Below, one piece after another: positions 1 through 18,477 of a DNA stretch of 64,000 nucleotides. This DNA is from Cylindrobasidium torrendii FP15055 ss-10. Its lineage: Eukaryota > Basidiomycota > Agaricomycetes > Agaricales > Physalacriaceae. A program made the position numbers and the translations under genes. The stretch is from positions 62,001-126,000 of the forward strand of contig KN880451.1 in assembly GCA_000934385.1 (NCBI GenBank), given 5' to 3'. The notes under the pieces were generated by a model. The model was not told the DNA's origin. It was given only the letters and a program-made list of their open reading frames with translations, and ran no database searches. Position 1 is the first letter of the stretch. Every line of letters starts with the position of its first letter.

Positions 1-6949
<6,949 letters not shown>

Positions 6950-7379
6950 GAGGCTTGATGTGTTTGTGTCGTCGTTTTATGGTGTAATGCATATGTATAC
7001 ATAGTATAGTACAGTAGTTTGTCTTTATCATTGTCGAGTATTGGAAGAACGTATATTTGCTCAGTCAATGTCTTGTCCTCTTGTTCGCTCTTGCAGATGG
7101 TGTCGGAGTGTGCCCAAAGGTCTTGGTGCATGATTTTGAGAGTATCAAGACTCGGAGCCTGCCTGTGCTCTTTGTAACATTGAGAAAAGACAAGGAAGCC
7201 GGATAGATTTACAGGATTCAGCCCTTCGAGCCTCGAAAGCTGCTCGCCATCCGGATGGCAACTTTGTCGACTATGTTATAGGATGTTTACAAGTTTGTGG
7301 TACATACATACATTGAAAACAACAGGAAATATCGTAACGATAGATGTTCCCAGCACATGATGCATGACCTTCGTTCCTA
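6950..7379. other. Convergent intergenic region
   Basis: 430 bp between the ends of two convergent genes. It must hold both 3' UTRs. I see no further gene or repeat in it. Confidence 0.6.
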
Positions 7380-8716
7380 CTACAGTTTGTGTTTGGGGAT
7401 GGGATTTGAGTTATCGACAAGAATGTCCCAGATGACCTTGGTAACTGCCTCGGGGTCCTCTTGTACGACCTTGAAAATGATGAGGACGGAGTGTGTAGAA
7501 GAGCGGGTGACTAGCAAACAGACCATGTGCCCGCATCCTGGTATACGGGTTATCGACGCAAACGTGCGCCCATCTCTGAGGAGGGACGCTTGCTGTTCCT
7601 CCGTGCTGAATGAGAAATAAGTCCAAGGCGTTATACCGAAGTTAAATGCACATACACGAGGTCGTTATTTTCCCCATAGACGAGATGGATGGGCATGTAC
7701 TTGCACGTCTTGTCGAGAACCTTGACTACATCCGCGACGAGCGCAATGTTTTTGAAGGGCGTTGCCTCTTGCTTTGGAGAACATTTGAGGGTCACTCCTC
7801 CGCGCCTTTCGTCGTTTTTGAATGCGAACTTCTAAGGATGCTGCCGTTAGCGAAGTGAAGTATTGCAAGGAGAATGGACTAACAAGGTAAAGATCCAGCG
7901 CGCGCTTGTCCCACGTATTCCAAGGCATTCTAGCCCGAATGTAGTTTCTCATTTCTTCCCAGCTTTTCCAGTGTTCACGCCGTTTGGGTAAGGACAGAAT
8001 AGCCATGTCAAAGAAAGGTGAGTTCTGGCCGACGAGGTCTTCAGTCCACATGGCAGGTTCAACGAGAATACAGGCATCGTATGGAGCGCGGTCCCGGAAT
8101 AGGGAGGTAGAAAGCAGACTGTCGCAAGCGGGTAAGTAGGGTGGCCGAAAGAGGAAGACTAAGAACGGTTTCTCACGCGCAGACTGATCCAGCGGAGTGG
8201 CCGATGTAAATGACGCGGTCGTGTGGCCTTTGGCCTGGGGCGATGTAGAAGTTGTACAAATTAACACAAGCCTCCGCGCAGTCCTCCATGGCTAGATATG
8301 ATGTGCATGTGAGCGGCCAATGACGGCGATGCAGTGAGTTCTAAAACGCTATAGCGCACTCATTTCCCAGTTCTCGTCAGCCATAACGTCTTCATTGAGA
8401 GCGGCAGATTCGCCATGGGTCTGTGCATCGAGGGCCCACATTTCGCGTATCCGCACAGATTGGTGGTGAGAGGCGGATTCGAAGAGGGCGTCTATAACTA
8501 GGTCCCATTGTTCTTTGACTGGGCAGCAGATAAAATTTACGAAGAAAAGCTGATGGATGACGAACAGAAGCCGGTTGCGTGTGTGAACACGAGAATGTAG
8601 GCGGGTGCTTCGCCTGTGTATGCAAAGGTGGGGCGGTAACGTTTTGCTACCGAGTTCATAGGCGTTTTTGTGACGGCGCCCGTCTGGACGATGAACTTGA
8701 AGGACCCTTCATCCAT
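7380..8716 (-). CDS. Alpha/beta hydrolase, Lpx1/AKT2-like, possible peroxisomal
   Basis: Serine hydrolase of the alpha/beta fold; substrate unknown. The start is the ATG at 8714-8716. An oxyanion-type HATGF block is followed, after a 47-nt intron, by FKEQWD. The nucleophile elbow GHSAGS sits near 8200. The motif LVEPAMW, the helix-rich lid with MPWNTWD and the block GGVTLKC come next, and the catalytic His lies in PGCGHM near 7530. Five short introns fit frame. The order and motifs match fungal proteins annotated as peroxisomal lipase Lpx1-like or toxin-biosynthesis AKT2-like hydrolases; the latter label is only a family name and no toxin cluster is present. The protein ends in His-Lys-Leu, which resembles a peroxisomal PTS1. 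It is divergent from the SIKE-like gene, with 216 bp shared between the starts. Confidence 0.85.
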
Positions 8717-8757
8717 GCTGGCGGGAAAGATGATAAAATGGAACGGTTTATCACAGG

Positions 8758-8774
8758 TTTATACCGGGTTTATA
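8758..8774 (-). promoter_or_regulatory. Two TATA boxes for the alpha/beta hydrolase
   Basis: Two copies of TATAAA on the minus strand, at 8758-8763 and 8769-8774, lie 42 and 53 bp upstream of the hydrolase ATG. Confidence 0.45.
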
Positions 8775-8932
8775 TCCACTTCTGGCATACATACTTGTTC
8801 CGCGCAATGTGCATTAAAGACGCCGGCCCTCCCAAGAGTGATGTCCGCCACGTGGACCTCATGCACCTTGCAAGGTGACCGCCATCACATTCTCTCCTCC
8901 AACGCCCTGTTTTACGGTTTGGCGCGCGCGCC

Positions 8933-9946
8933 ATGACCATTCTGGAGAATCATGATCACGAGATGATGCAGCTTTGGAATCTTATCCTGGAGCTGAGCGA
9001 CCAGCTCAACCAGAATCGACACCTCTCCGTCTCGCTGCATGCACAAGTTGGGGATGCAAAGGTGCGTCGTCCTGCATCCTATAGCCTATCCAATTCTCAC
9101 TGCTTTACAGGCCCAGGCGGTACATAATAAGACGGGCTTTGTGCTGAGAAGATTCAATTTAGACAAGAATCCAGGTGCGCGGCCAACTCGGTTTTTCGTC
9201 AAGGAGATGATGCTGACATCCATGCAGAAGTGTACAATGAGGAGCTACAAAAGATGAATATGTCTATCTACGAAGAAAATACCGGGCTCCAGCATGATAA
9301 CAAGCACTTGAACAATCTCATCAAAGACTATGAGCAGACGTTGGACACTCTCATGAGTGCGTGAACCTGTCCGCCAAGTCGTCTAGCTCCGCTAACGCGC
9401 TGTTGTAGGCAACTTCCGAAATCGAGCTGTAGGCATCCATCTCACTTCTCGCCGAACTCCATACTCAGACCCAGGCAGCGCGACGTACAAGAACGAGAGC
9501 TTTCTTTGATCCGCGAATACGAAGGCCGCCTGCTTATGCTTGAAGAATCCAACGCGTCTCGCGACCTTGCGACTAGCGCTACTATATCCCACGCCATTTC
9601 ACGCCTTTCACGGATATTGCGGCAGGCGTTACGTGCACACGGCGGCGAGGATGTAGATTTGGACGACGAGGATGCAGATGGCGAGGAAGTGAACAAGGCC
9701 ACCGAGCACGCGTTGGAGCGAGAAATAGAACTTGCACGACTAGAGCAGGAGAACCAGGAGTTGCGACGCATGTTGGGGTTGCTGCCGCCGGTGCCAAAGG
9801 AAGATCAACGAGGGCGAGAGGACCCGCGGTCGTTTTTCGACCCGATGAGGATACAGCGCACAGGGAGTGCAATTCCTCCGGCGGCGATGCACCAACAGCT
9901 CTCTGGACCGTTTGGGACCTTCAAACGCGCCAGGCCACTAGGATAG
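8933..9946 (+). CDS. SIKE/FGFR1OP2-family coiled-coil protein (STRIPAK-associated)
   Basis: Predicted coiled-coil subunit of the STRIPAK phosphatase-kinase complex, which in filamentous fungi controls cell fusion and fruiting (known of the family; SCI1 in Sordaria). Exons: 8933-9059, then after introns the blocks AQAVHNKTG, EVYNEELQKMN, NNLIKDYEQTLDTLMS, then the long last exon to the stop at 9946. Two stretches match the family well: a heptad region with IKDYEQTLDTLMSNFRNRA, comparable to the human LEEHQSALELIMSKYREQ region, and a C-terminal ARLEQENQELRRMLGL helix comparable to LEQENKGLREIL. Between them is an acidic linker with Asp/Glu runs near residue 190. The splice site before RDVQERE uses the acceptor at about 9476. 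No enzymatic domain is seen. Family assignment rests on remembered motif similarity. Confidence 0.75.
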
Positions 9947-10500
9947 AGCGTACAGCTGCAAGCTATACTTGAATATGAGGCGTATGTGGGCTGCAGCTGC
10001 ATAGCTACATAGTGTTCTATCCATGAATATATGCGCTTGCGACGTTCACGTATGCCCAGGCCAGTGACGGTGTACAGAATAGTTGTGGCTCTGCCAGTGA
10101 GCAGCAGAGTATTCAGAGCTAGGTCGTCGAATTCGCTGTCCAGATGAATCCCATGTCTTACATAAGGATCCATTCGAGGTTGGCTTTGCGCCTCAAATAG
10201 GGGCCATTTCCTTCCTTTCCTTCCTCCACCAGCAGCCATATTTCCATCTTCGTTCATGCGCGCAACCTCTCTCAGCGCTGCCCCATAGCCATAATTTCTA
10301 CAACAGCTACCTTTAATGATATATGCAGTCCTCGACCGGGTAGAGCACGCCGAACAGAGCCCTGCAAAGGTCCGCGTGGTTTCAATATTGGAATGATTAC
10401 GCTAACACCGACCCTGTCTCTTCCTCCCTTTCAGCCACCTTTACACAACCCATCATCGCGCTTTTCCCGCACTTCGCTGTTGTTTCCAGATCCAAGAGCA
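9947..10500. other. Intergenic region
   Basis: 554 bp holding the 3' UTR of the coiled-coil gene and the promoter of the PH-domain gene. Minus-strand frames here have no intron logic or recognisable domain. Nothing else seen. Confidence 0.5.
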
Positions 10501-13372
10501 ATGCCGCCCGAACGGGCATCGTATACCTCCGACAACGGAAGGGCCGGAAGTGCAAAAGCAAAAGAGCGCGCGCTATCGGCAAGAGATGCTACAACGTCGC
10601 AGTCGCCAGTCACCCCGCCAGGTGCGTCAGTATCGATACTGATTGAGCGTAAATTGAATGGTGTCCACAGTCACTGCGCCATCAAGGGGCACCATTTCGC
10701 CAGAACGGCTACCCAGGCGATCTCGAGGCAGCTTGCTTGTTGTCGCCTCAGACGCTCTAGGAATCAGATTTGGCAAGCGACGGGCACCCTTGCGTGTACC
10801 GCCTCCGCCAGAAACCGTTGTGTTCATGGATATTTCCGCTTCAGCGCGGGAAGAGGCAGAACGGGAACAACTACGAGAGGCGGCGGCGCAAGCGATTGGA
10901 TTGACCACGTCTCTGTTACAACCCGAAGAACCGCCTACCGCAAATGATGCAGAGGAGGACGTGGTGTCCGACCCAAGTGTTACTCAGCGTGATTCCGTTG
11001 AATCGCCGCCCGTCTCGCCAACAATGTTCATAGCGCCTCTATCACCGACACGTTCCCGCCATCGCCCAGGGTCGCCTGCACGGCCCACACACAGCCGAGC
11101 AAGCTCCGTCGCCCCGACTCCTGTTCCTCCTTACCCATCAAGCCCTGCTGCCTTGAAAGCATTTATTCAGGCGTCCGCTACTCTCCCCAAATATCACGCG
11201 CCGTCATCCTTGCGAATATTCGCACTCTCCAAGCAGTGGAAGACGCGCTTCCTTGTCATGACACATCCCGTTGGCGTCACGGTTTCTAAAGCCAATCCCA
11301 CCAAGTCCTACCTTCACTTGTTCCGGGGTGCCGATCCGGATGAAAAGGAACTGGAACGCCTCGAGATTAACGAGGACTCTGTGGTGTTCATTGCCAACGA
11401 GGAAGAAGTTAGCGGGCGCCGCCACGTCGTCAAAGTCGGCGGCATAGATGTCGGTGCCCAGCGTAAGGAGTTAAATCAGGAAGAGGGTGGTAGAACGATG
11501 TGGTTTCTCCAGATATGTGATCAATCTGAGGCCCAGCAGTGGATTGCCAGAATAAAGCAGTCCATCTTTGGACAAAGGTGCGCGTCCTCCGTGTGTCTAT
11601 CCCCATATTGCTGATCCCATGTCAGAGCTGTCCGTGCTGGTCTTGGGCCCCCATCATCTGTTCCTTCCGGCCTGGAGCCTCGCGGTGACCTGGATACCAT
11701 GCTATCCATGCGTGCCCAGGGCATCATCAACTCTCCGGGGCAGCGCCTAAGCATCACCGAATTCGGTCAACGCCCTTCAACTTCAAATTCATCAGAGCAG
11801 GGAGCTCCTTCAGTATGCTCTACGCGGTCCAATCGCTCAGCGTCGTCGCCGCCAAAGCCTGGCACTTCCAGTGCAGTTTCGACTCTTAAGGGTCTCTTCA
11901 CAGGCTCTGGCCGCCCTCGTTCTGCGTCTCGCGCAGCTTCACTCGCGTCAGAGCCGGAGCCCGACCCTGATGACTCTTTCTCGTCCATGGGCCACAGTCT
12001 CATGAACCTACCAATTGTCCGACCGGGGGATCTGGATCAAAAAATCATTTCGGACGAGGAATTGGCCGCCGCCCCTCGGATGGCGCCACCATTTGCTGTG
12101 CCCCTCGGCCATCGTGTGAGCCAAGTTGTACCCCCATCTACCATTGCTCTCCAGCCTCCTCCAAGCCGCAAACGTTGGACAACGAATGGCGAAGTGGGGA
12201 CCCAAGTACCCATTGTATCCGATCAGGACATCTTTCACGACAGCGGCTCGACGGAATGCCCAGCGAACCGTAATGGAGAAGGAAAGTTACTCTTTACGCC
12301 TCAACAGAAACCCCGGGAACCCTCGATACAGAGTGTATCGACCCTTGGCTCTGTCGACCAGACTAGCACCAAGACCAAAAGCTCTAGCATGAAGCGCTGG
12401 TCACGACAAATACCCATGCCCAAACGCCTTACCCCTCCAAGTGGTCCGCCTCCTGAAATTCCAGACGTCACCCATTCTCGTGCTTCCATTGATAGCTACA
12501 ACTCCTCAGCGTATTCACTGCATAGTAGCGGCAGGAACCTTGGTTCTGGCATGGCATCGTTCAATTCAAAGCGCGCCTCGACGTCGTCAGCATTCAGCGC
12601 TATCAGTACGGCCAGCACTACGCACTCGAGTAATCAGTCGCCTGAAATCCCTCATTCTCACTCGCGCGCCACGTCTACGCATTCACACACCCCGTCATCG
12701 CGTCCGAGCTCGTCGCATAGGCAGTCAGTACCCCCACCTCCACGACCAGCGCCTACCGCGGCACTACCAGCGCCCCCGCCCGCCTCTAACCCCCCGGACA
12801 GTTTGTTACGGAAGTCAATAACGTCTAGGTCATTCCGGCTGTCCTTGATGGCACCGAAGCCGCCGCCGGATTCAGAACCCCCTTTGCCTCCCAGTGAAGG
12901 CCGTCCACGTAGCCGGAGTGTCAATACTGGCGCGAAACATCACTTGGCGACCATACCCTCGTCACCGAACCCAATGCCGAACCGTCCATTGCCCGCGCCG
13001 CCCATGCCCACGGAGATGCCACTTTCTCGGCGACTTCGCATTCTTAGTGCACCGGCGCCGACGTCGCCAATAACTCCGACCGCTACTACTGTCATACATC
13101 CGCCGTCACCACATTTCGAGACGTTTATGCAGGTGTATTCGCCTTTGACGCCCACGGCGCCTGTTGCGCCTGCTGCTCTAGACGAAGAACCGGTATTGCG
13201 CTCGCTTTCGCCGCCGCCAAGGAGGATGAGCCGATCTGTGGTCGTGCCACCAGCTCCAAGGGAGAGTCGGGATTCTTCAGACGCCGGCGGGAAAGAGGAG
13301 CAGGCTGATTGCGGACGCAAACATTTATCTGCGGCTGGATCCGTTGTGTCTCTGGGGATGGTCACTGTCTGA
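10501..13372 (+). CDS. PH-domain protein with long disordered Ser/Pro-rich tail
   Basis: Three exons, 10501-10621, 10671-11577 and 11626-13372, give about 924 aa. The start is the ATG at 10501. After a low-complexity N-terminus and a short acidic/Glu-rich helix (REEAEREQLREAAAQA), a pleckstrin-homology-like domain spans roughly residues 220-345. It has the strand pattern KQWKTRFLVM, an LEINEDSVVFIA block, and the closing helix MWFLQICDQSEAQQWIARI with the invariant PH-type Trp. The rest is disordered, very rich in Ser, Pro and Thr, with polyproline SH3-type ligands such as PPPPRPAP. This suggests a membrane- or cortex-associated scaffold that binds phosphoinositides, but the partner is unknown. 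It is a conserved basidiomycete type without a name that I recognise. Confidence 0.85.
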
Positions 13373-13775
13373 GGGTGAATCCATTCTGACCGTTGGGACT
13401 TTTTTTATTATTCGAGTAGGGCCTTTTTTGGCTTTTTCCTGTCTTTTGGGGGATCTTTTTTACTTTCTTGGCTCATTTTGTACACGCATTGCTTTACGCC
13501 TCACGCATCTACTGTTCATGTTTATATTGTACTTGATCTTTAACTACTGAAAAGAGTATGTGTAGATAGTTCACGCGCACGTCCTAACGACATTTTGATA
13601 ACACGAGTGATTGGCTGGAATGGGATAGTATAGCACAATTCAGATTTCGATGCGGTTATGATAGAACTCGCGGTCGTGCGGTAGCAGTAGCTGTAATGCC
13701 GATCAATCTAGCTCTGCTTTAAACCATCACTACTATCAACGAGCCCATGGCTGGCATTTCCCTGTCCGATTTACA
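13373..13775. other. Intergenic region with T-rich 3' flank
   Basis: 403 bp containing T-rich runs (13400-13470) typical of a fungal 3' UTR and the promoter/leader of the next gene. The leader carries the small upstream ORF listed separately. Confidence 0.5.
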
Positions 13776-13779
13776 ATGA
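13747..13779 (+). promoter_or_regulatory. 10-codon upstream ORF overlapping the regulator start
   Basis: ATG at 13747 opens a 10-codon frame (MAGISLSDLQ) that stops at TGA 13777-13779. The stop overlaps the main ATG (13776-13778) as ATGA. Its context, CCCATGG, is good for initiation. Such an arrangement would make translation of the transcription factor depend on leaky scanning or stop-start reinitiation, if the transcript begins upstream of 13747. Confidence 0.5.
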
Positions 13780-16589
13780 AAAAGACGAGTCCGTCTGCAA
13801 AGAAATCGAATGCACCTCGCGTTCGCGGGACGTACGCATCTCATGCCTGCAATGTCTGTCGAGTCAAGTTGGTGGCCAATTTACGACGAAGGGGCAGCGC
13901 AGTCTAAACGAGAAATTTAGGAGGATTAAATGTGACGAGTCCAAACCGGCTTGTTCTTCCTGCAGACAATCCGGCCGGGAGGATGAGTGCTCGTACACTG
14001 GCGAAAGCGCACGAAGGCCGCGGACAGAGGCTCACTACGAGGCGATGAGACGGCACACAGATGCGCTCAAATCGTATATCGACCTGCTCGAGGGCCTCCT
14101 CGACCGGTGCAAAAAGGAACACGGCGGTGTATCCGGCGACAGTATGTCGTATCTGCAATTCCGACCACCAGAAGCTGGAGGAATCGCCGACCCTGTTGCG
14201 CCTGGAGTCACCGAGGATCCAAAGTCGACTCCACCACAGGCGCTCGTCCCCGAGGGCGACATTGCGCTCGAGCTCTGCGTACCAGTGCGAAATCTCAAGC
14301 TAGGGGACAGTGACCTGTTCTTCTATGGCATAGCGGCCCCTTGGCGTTTCGCAGAGACAGCTGAGCCAGCGGGTATACCCTCGCGGTTCTCGAAGGAAAA
14401 CATCAACACCCGGTATATTCTGCAGCTGACCGATGCCGACGCTGCACACTACCGCCCGGACTTCGACTGGTCTCGGTACCTTCCGTCCATCGTCCCATTG
14501 GACAGGAAAGAGCATGACAAGTTGGTTTTCCCATCGATACTGTCATTTGAACACACCGAGCTCATATCCTGCAGGTTGTTGGATTTGCTCTTCAAATTCT
14601 TCACCTCGTGGTGCATGAGAGTAGTCCCTGACCTTTTCCTTCGCGACATGTACATCACGCTCAGCGTCCCTCGACACGAAATACCACCCAAGACGCACCA
14701 CTATTCTCCCATGTTGCACAACGCCCTCATCGCGTTGGCCTCTGCCTTCTCGGACGATGTACGCATTCGTGACTACAAATCACGCAAATATTTTGCGGAC
14801 GAAGCAAAGCGGCTATGGGAAGTCGAAGCTGCGAAGCCTAACATTGCCGTGGTGCACGCTCTCGCTATCCTGGCTAGCTTCCATTCGACAAACGGGGAAC
14901 AAACTATCGGATACATGTATTTTGGAATGAGCGCCCGCCTCTCGCAAGCGTGTAAGTACTCTTCGCGACATGTTGACGGTCTATGGCGCTAATTCGATGC
15001 AGTGGGCCTCATATTTGATAGTTCTGCTTGGGTGAAAGCGGGCATCATCAATCAAGAAGACATGGTAGACCGGAATTGGGCATATTGGACTACATTCACT
15101 CAGGTGCGCCAGCCCAGTGTCTAGGGCGCTGTCATTCTTGCTTAGCCCGATGCAGGACGTTTGCTGGTCTCTATATGTCGGACGAGACTTCTGCGTCAGT
15201 CAGCCCGTCAGAGGTACGATTCCGTGTACAGTCACGCTGGACAAGGACTACGATCGTATTCCCTGGATACATCCCCCAGGCAGCGAGAATAGCCAGCCCA
15301 GTCATCTTTCAAGCACGTTCGTTGCATCGTGTGATCTCATGCAACTTGCTCGGAAGGTCATGGAAGTGATGTGCGCACTCACTTTCATTTGCTTGTAAAT
15401 CCTTTTCATCTCATCTCCCTCTCAGAAGTGGCCTCAACCCTCAATCAGGCGGAAGAGGAGAAGTCAGTGATGCGGTGATTAGCTCACTTGAGTATGTCTG
15501 TGGTGACTTTCGCCTTCTGCCGCTGATCACATTGCAGTCTCCGGATGCATGAGTGGAAGAGCAAGCTGCCGCCTGAAGTTGAACTCAATATTCATACACG
15601 CGCAACTGCAACGCCGCATCGACTGATGGTCCATCTTTCCTTCTGGTGGACATTCATTCTGCTTCATCGACCGTTCTTTTACCAAACCAAAACGGATAAA
15701 GAAGGGTCCATTGACCATGTCAAGGTGAACATAGTTCCATTTTGAAAGTGTATGCAGGCTCATGTAGTTCGCCCTGTAGCTTTGCAGACGGGCTGCTGAA
15801 AACATTATGGAAATATGTACCACCTGGCGCCAACTCTACTCGTTGCGCTATGTCCCCCTCACACTTGTCCAAATTGTCTTTTCGGCAGGCACAGTGTTCC
15901 TTCTACTTGCAACACGCGCTGCCACTGGGTTACGGCTTGCCAAAAAGGATTTCGACACATTCACTGGCCAAGCAAAGCTCTGTGTGCAGTTCCTCGAGGA
16001 AATGGGGAAATCCTGGCTCAGTGCCGAACGCATCGCAGGGATACTCGAGAGCTTGTTGAAAAAACAGCTGGACGTTATTAGCGAGCGCAGAGCGATTAGT
16101 ACAGAAAAGGCAACATGTCCACCACGCAGCCCGGACTCCCTGCTCACTACCCCGTCGCCGGATTCGACATCGATCCACACTGAGAGTAACGACAACTCTG
16201 GCATTCCAACACCCAGCACGTCCTCGGCCGGCGGCACAGGACTCGACCCCGCGCTCTTCGATTCTACGTTCATGAACCTTGGACACTATGGCTATTTGGG
16301 CATGCTGAGCGGGCAGTCCTTTTCCGCTGAACCTTTTATGCCTAATATGGACCTGTCGCTGGGGCCGGGTATTGGACAGTGGGGCGCAGGGCCAGGGATA
16401 GGCAATAGTACGGAGTTGGACTTTGGGCTTGGGTGTGGGTTTGGCGCTGGGATGCTGGATATTGAGCCTGGGGGCGCTGGGCAAGGTTTCGGGGATATGT
16501 CTGTTGATGGTGTTGGGGAGACGTCACCGACGCAGAATGCGGAGTCGGCGATGGATGGTATATATGGAAACTTTGGGGGTGGTGTATGA
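13776..16589 (+). CDS. Zn2Cys6 fungal transcription factor (MHR type)
   Basis: Nuclear regulator. Exon 1 (13776-13867) and exon 2 (from 13921) join to give a zinc cluster with spacing Cys-x2-Cys-x6-Cys-x6-Cys-x2-Cys-x8-Cys (CNVCRVKRIKC, then CSSCRQSGREDEC). A linker and coiled-coil dimerisation helix follow (HTDALKSYIDLLEGLLDRC). The middle region has the fungal-specific MHR signature: LHNALIALASAFSD, the ARLSQALGLIFD block over an intron at about 14953-15001, and NWAYWTTFTQ, DVCWSLYVGR, then the late HRLMVHLSFWWTFILLHRPFF. At least six introns are needed to keep frame. The C-terminus is Ser/Thr/Pro-rich and ends in a Gly/Met/Phe-rich tail (about 16300-16589), perhaps an activation domain. 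The target is unknown; general similarity is to XlnR/NIT4-type regulators. Confidence 0.88.
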
Positions 16590-17407
16590 GTAAAGGATGT
16601 CTCTGGCTTGTACAATATGGATGTCGTCGGATCCAGAACCAAAGCCGCACAGACGAAGAGGCTTGGACTGCTGATTTTCAAGCCATCTCTCTAGGTCCTA
16701 TGGGCTGCTTTTGTCAACAGGTTGTTGTCGATTGCGTCGAGTCTATCACCGGAGCAACCAGTAAGTGATGTCGCGCGTTACACGTCCTCTTTACTATTCG
16801 ACGAACATCCATTCTTCACAAACGCCTCACGAGTCAGCCCTAGTCACAACACTTCGTCTCAATGGACTTTAACAAATTCAATTACTGTGGTCATGCAGGC
16901 TGCTAGGAAAGTATGGTTACTTACTCCCTGTATGTTAAGGAATATCATTGTTTCCAAGTGCGTCGACATCTCGTTGCAGACAGCCAGCTGACTGCAGATG
17001 TCCTTCTCGCAAGGTCACCTATCCGAGGCGTTATGGGGAACAGCAAGGCATGGGTATCACTGTCAGAGAGCACTTTCGCCCATTTCAGAGCACATACAAG
17101 CTATGTTGTGAGCTATGAGCCATGTGCAGACAACTCACTGGGTTCACTGTCTATGTCGTGGCCCATCCCACCCATATCCGAAGCATTTCAGCCTGGCTGA
17201 GTTGTCTTCAGTGCACTAGTAGTCCCAGTGCACAATCAGTGCATTTTTCACTGCATGAAATATCACGTACAGCACCTTGAGTACAGTAACATCGAATCGT
17301 CTTGGCTGCATTGATGGATTACATCGTGCCATGGACGCGGGTAGCTGCTAATCCTATGACTCTGGTAGTCGCGGTCCCGCGGGCAGATAACATCTCACCC
17401 ACCCACC
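16590..17407. other. Intergenic region with CAGTGCA repeats
   Basis: 818 bp without a convincing gene. It contains three copies of CAGTGCA at 17209-17215, 17226-17232 and 17237-17243, and an inverted CACTGCA at 17249-17255, all 150-200 bp before the dehalogenase ATG. Confidence 0.45.
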
Positions 17408-18304
17408 ATGACCACATCCCCTCGCCTCACCGACTACAAGGTCCTTGTTTTTGACTGCTACGGCACTCTCGTGGTAAGTTTTGACGATGCGCTTACGCCC
17501 AAAAGACATTCATCCTTGTAGGACTGGGAAACAGGCATCTACGAAGGACTGAAGCCGCTGCTGTTGCGTTTTCCAGGCGCTGGATGGTCTCGCGGTGAAG
17601 CTCTTGAAGGACTCGAACGTGCGGAGAAGAAAATACAGGCAGCAGATCCCGCGCTCCTCTATCCTGATGTCCTCGCAAAAAGCTACCTAGAGCTCGAGAA
17701 CGAACTCGTCGAGCGTTTCGCCGACGGAAACACCCCATCGTCTTCCTCTGCAGAAGATGCCAAGGCGTTCGGTGCCTCCATCAAAAACTGGCCTTTGTTC
17801 CCGGATACTGCAGCAGCCCTCCGCGAGTTGTCCAAAACGTACAAGCTCTGTATCCTTTCGAATGTCGACCGAGGCTCGTTTGCGCACACTCATGCGAAAC
17901 TCTCTACGGGTGATACCAATGCCCTGGCGTCCCCATTCTACTCTCCAGACCCTGCGCAGGAGTGGTGGTTCCCCCAGCGCATCCCAGGCGCGGACTCGCC
18001 GTTTTCGATGATCCTGACGGCCGAGCAGGTTAAGAGCTACAAGCCTGCGCTGCCTGGGTTTCTCAAGGCCCTCGAGATCATCCGGGACGAGCTCATCGGC
18101 GGGGAGGACGCGGTGAAGAATACGATGTGGGTCGCGCAGAGCTTGCACCATGATATCGAGCCGTCGCATAAGCTGGGTTTGCGCAGTACGTGGATCAACC
18201 GTGGTGGGGCGGCGATGGGGGCTGAGAAGGGTCCGCCGAAGTATACGTGGACGTTCTCGTCGATGGGGGCGTTTGCGGAGGCAGTGAAGAACGAGAAAGC
18301 CTAA
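17408..18304 (+). CDS. HAD hydrolase, type II haloacid dehalogenase family
   Basis: Two exons, 17408-17473 and 17522-18304, give 282 aa. The 48-nt intron splits motif I: FDCYGTLV in exon 1, DWE in exon 2, which is the FDxYGTLxDW form of L-2-haloacid dehalogenases with the nucleophilic Asp. Motif II is LSNVDR near 17860, the motif III Lys is in SYKPALPGF near 18040, and motif IV is the SLHHDIEPSHKLGL block near 18145. The cap domain lies between motifs I and II. In fungi many such proteins are general phosphatases or dehalogenases of unknown substrate, so only the family is claimed. No signal peptide. Confidence 0.9.
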
Positions 18305-18477
18305 GCCTACACTTCAAACGGTGCAAGAAAAAGGTAGTGTACGATAGGAAACATATAGGTTGGGAAGGAACTTCTGGATTGTTTACAAGAGAAATACAGT
18401 TTCGAGCTACTCGCCGATCCGGGATTGCTATGGTACAAAGTGAAAAGAGGCCATCGTTGGTATTGGTGCAGGCAGTC

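Noticed and set aside
16342..16681. Minus-strand frames opposite the Gly-rich tail of the first regulator
   Set aside because: Low-complexity antisense shadow of the coding strand.
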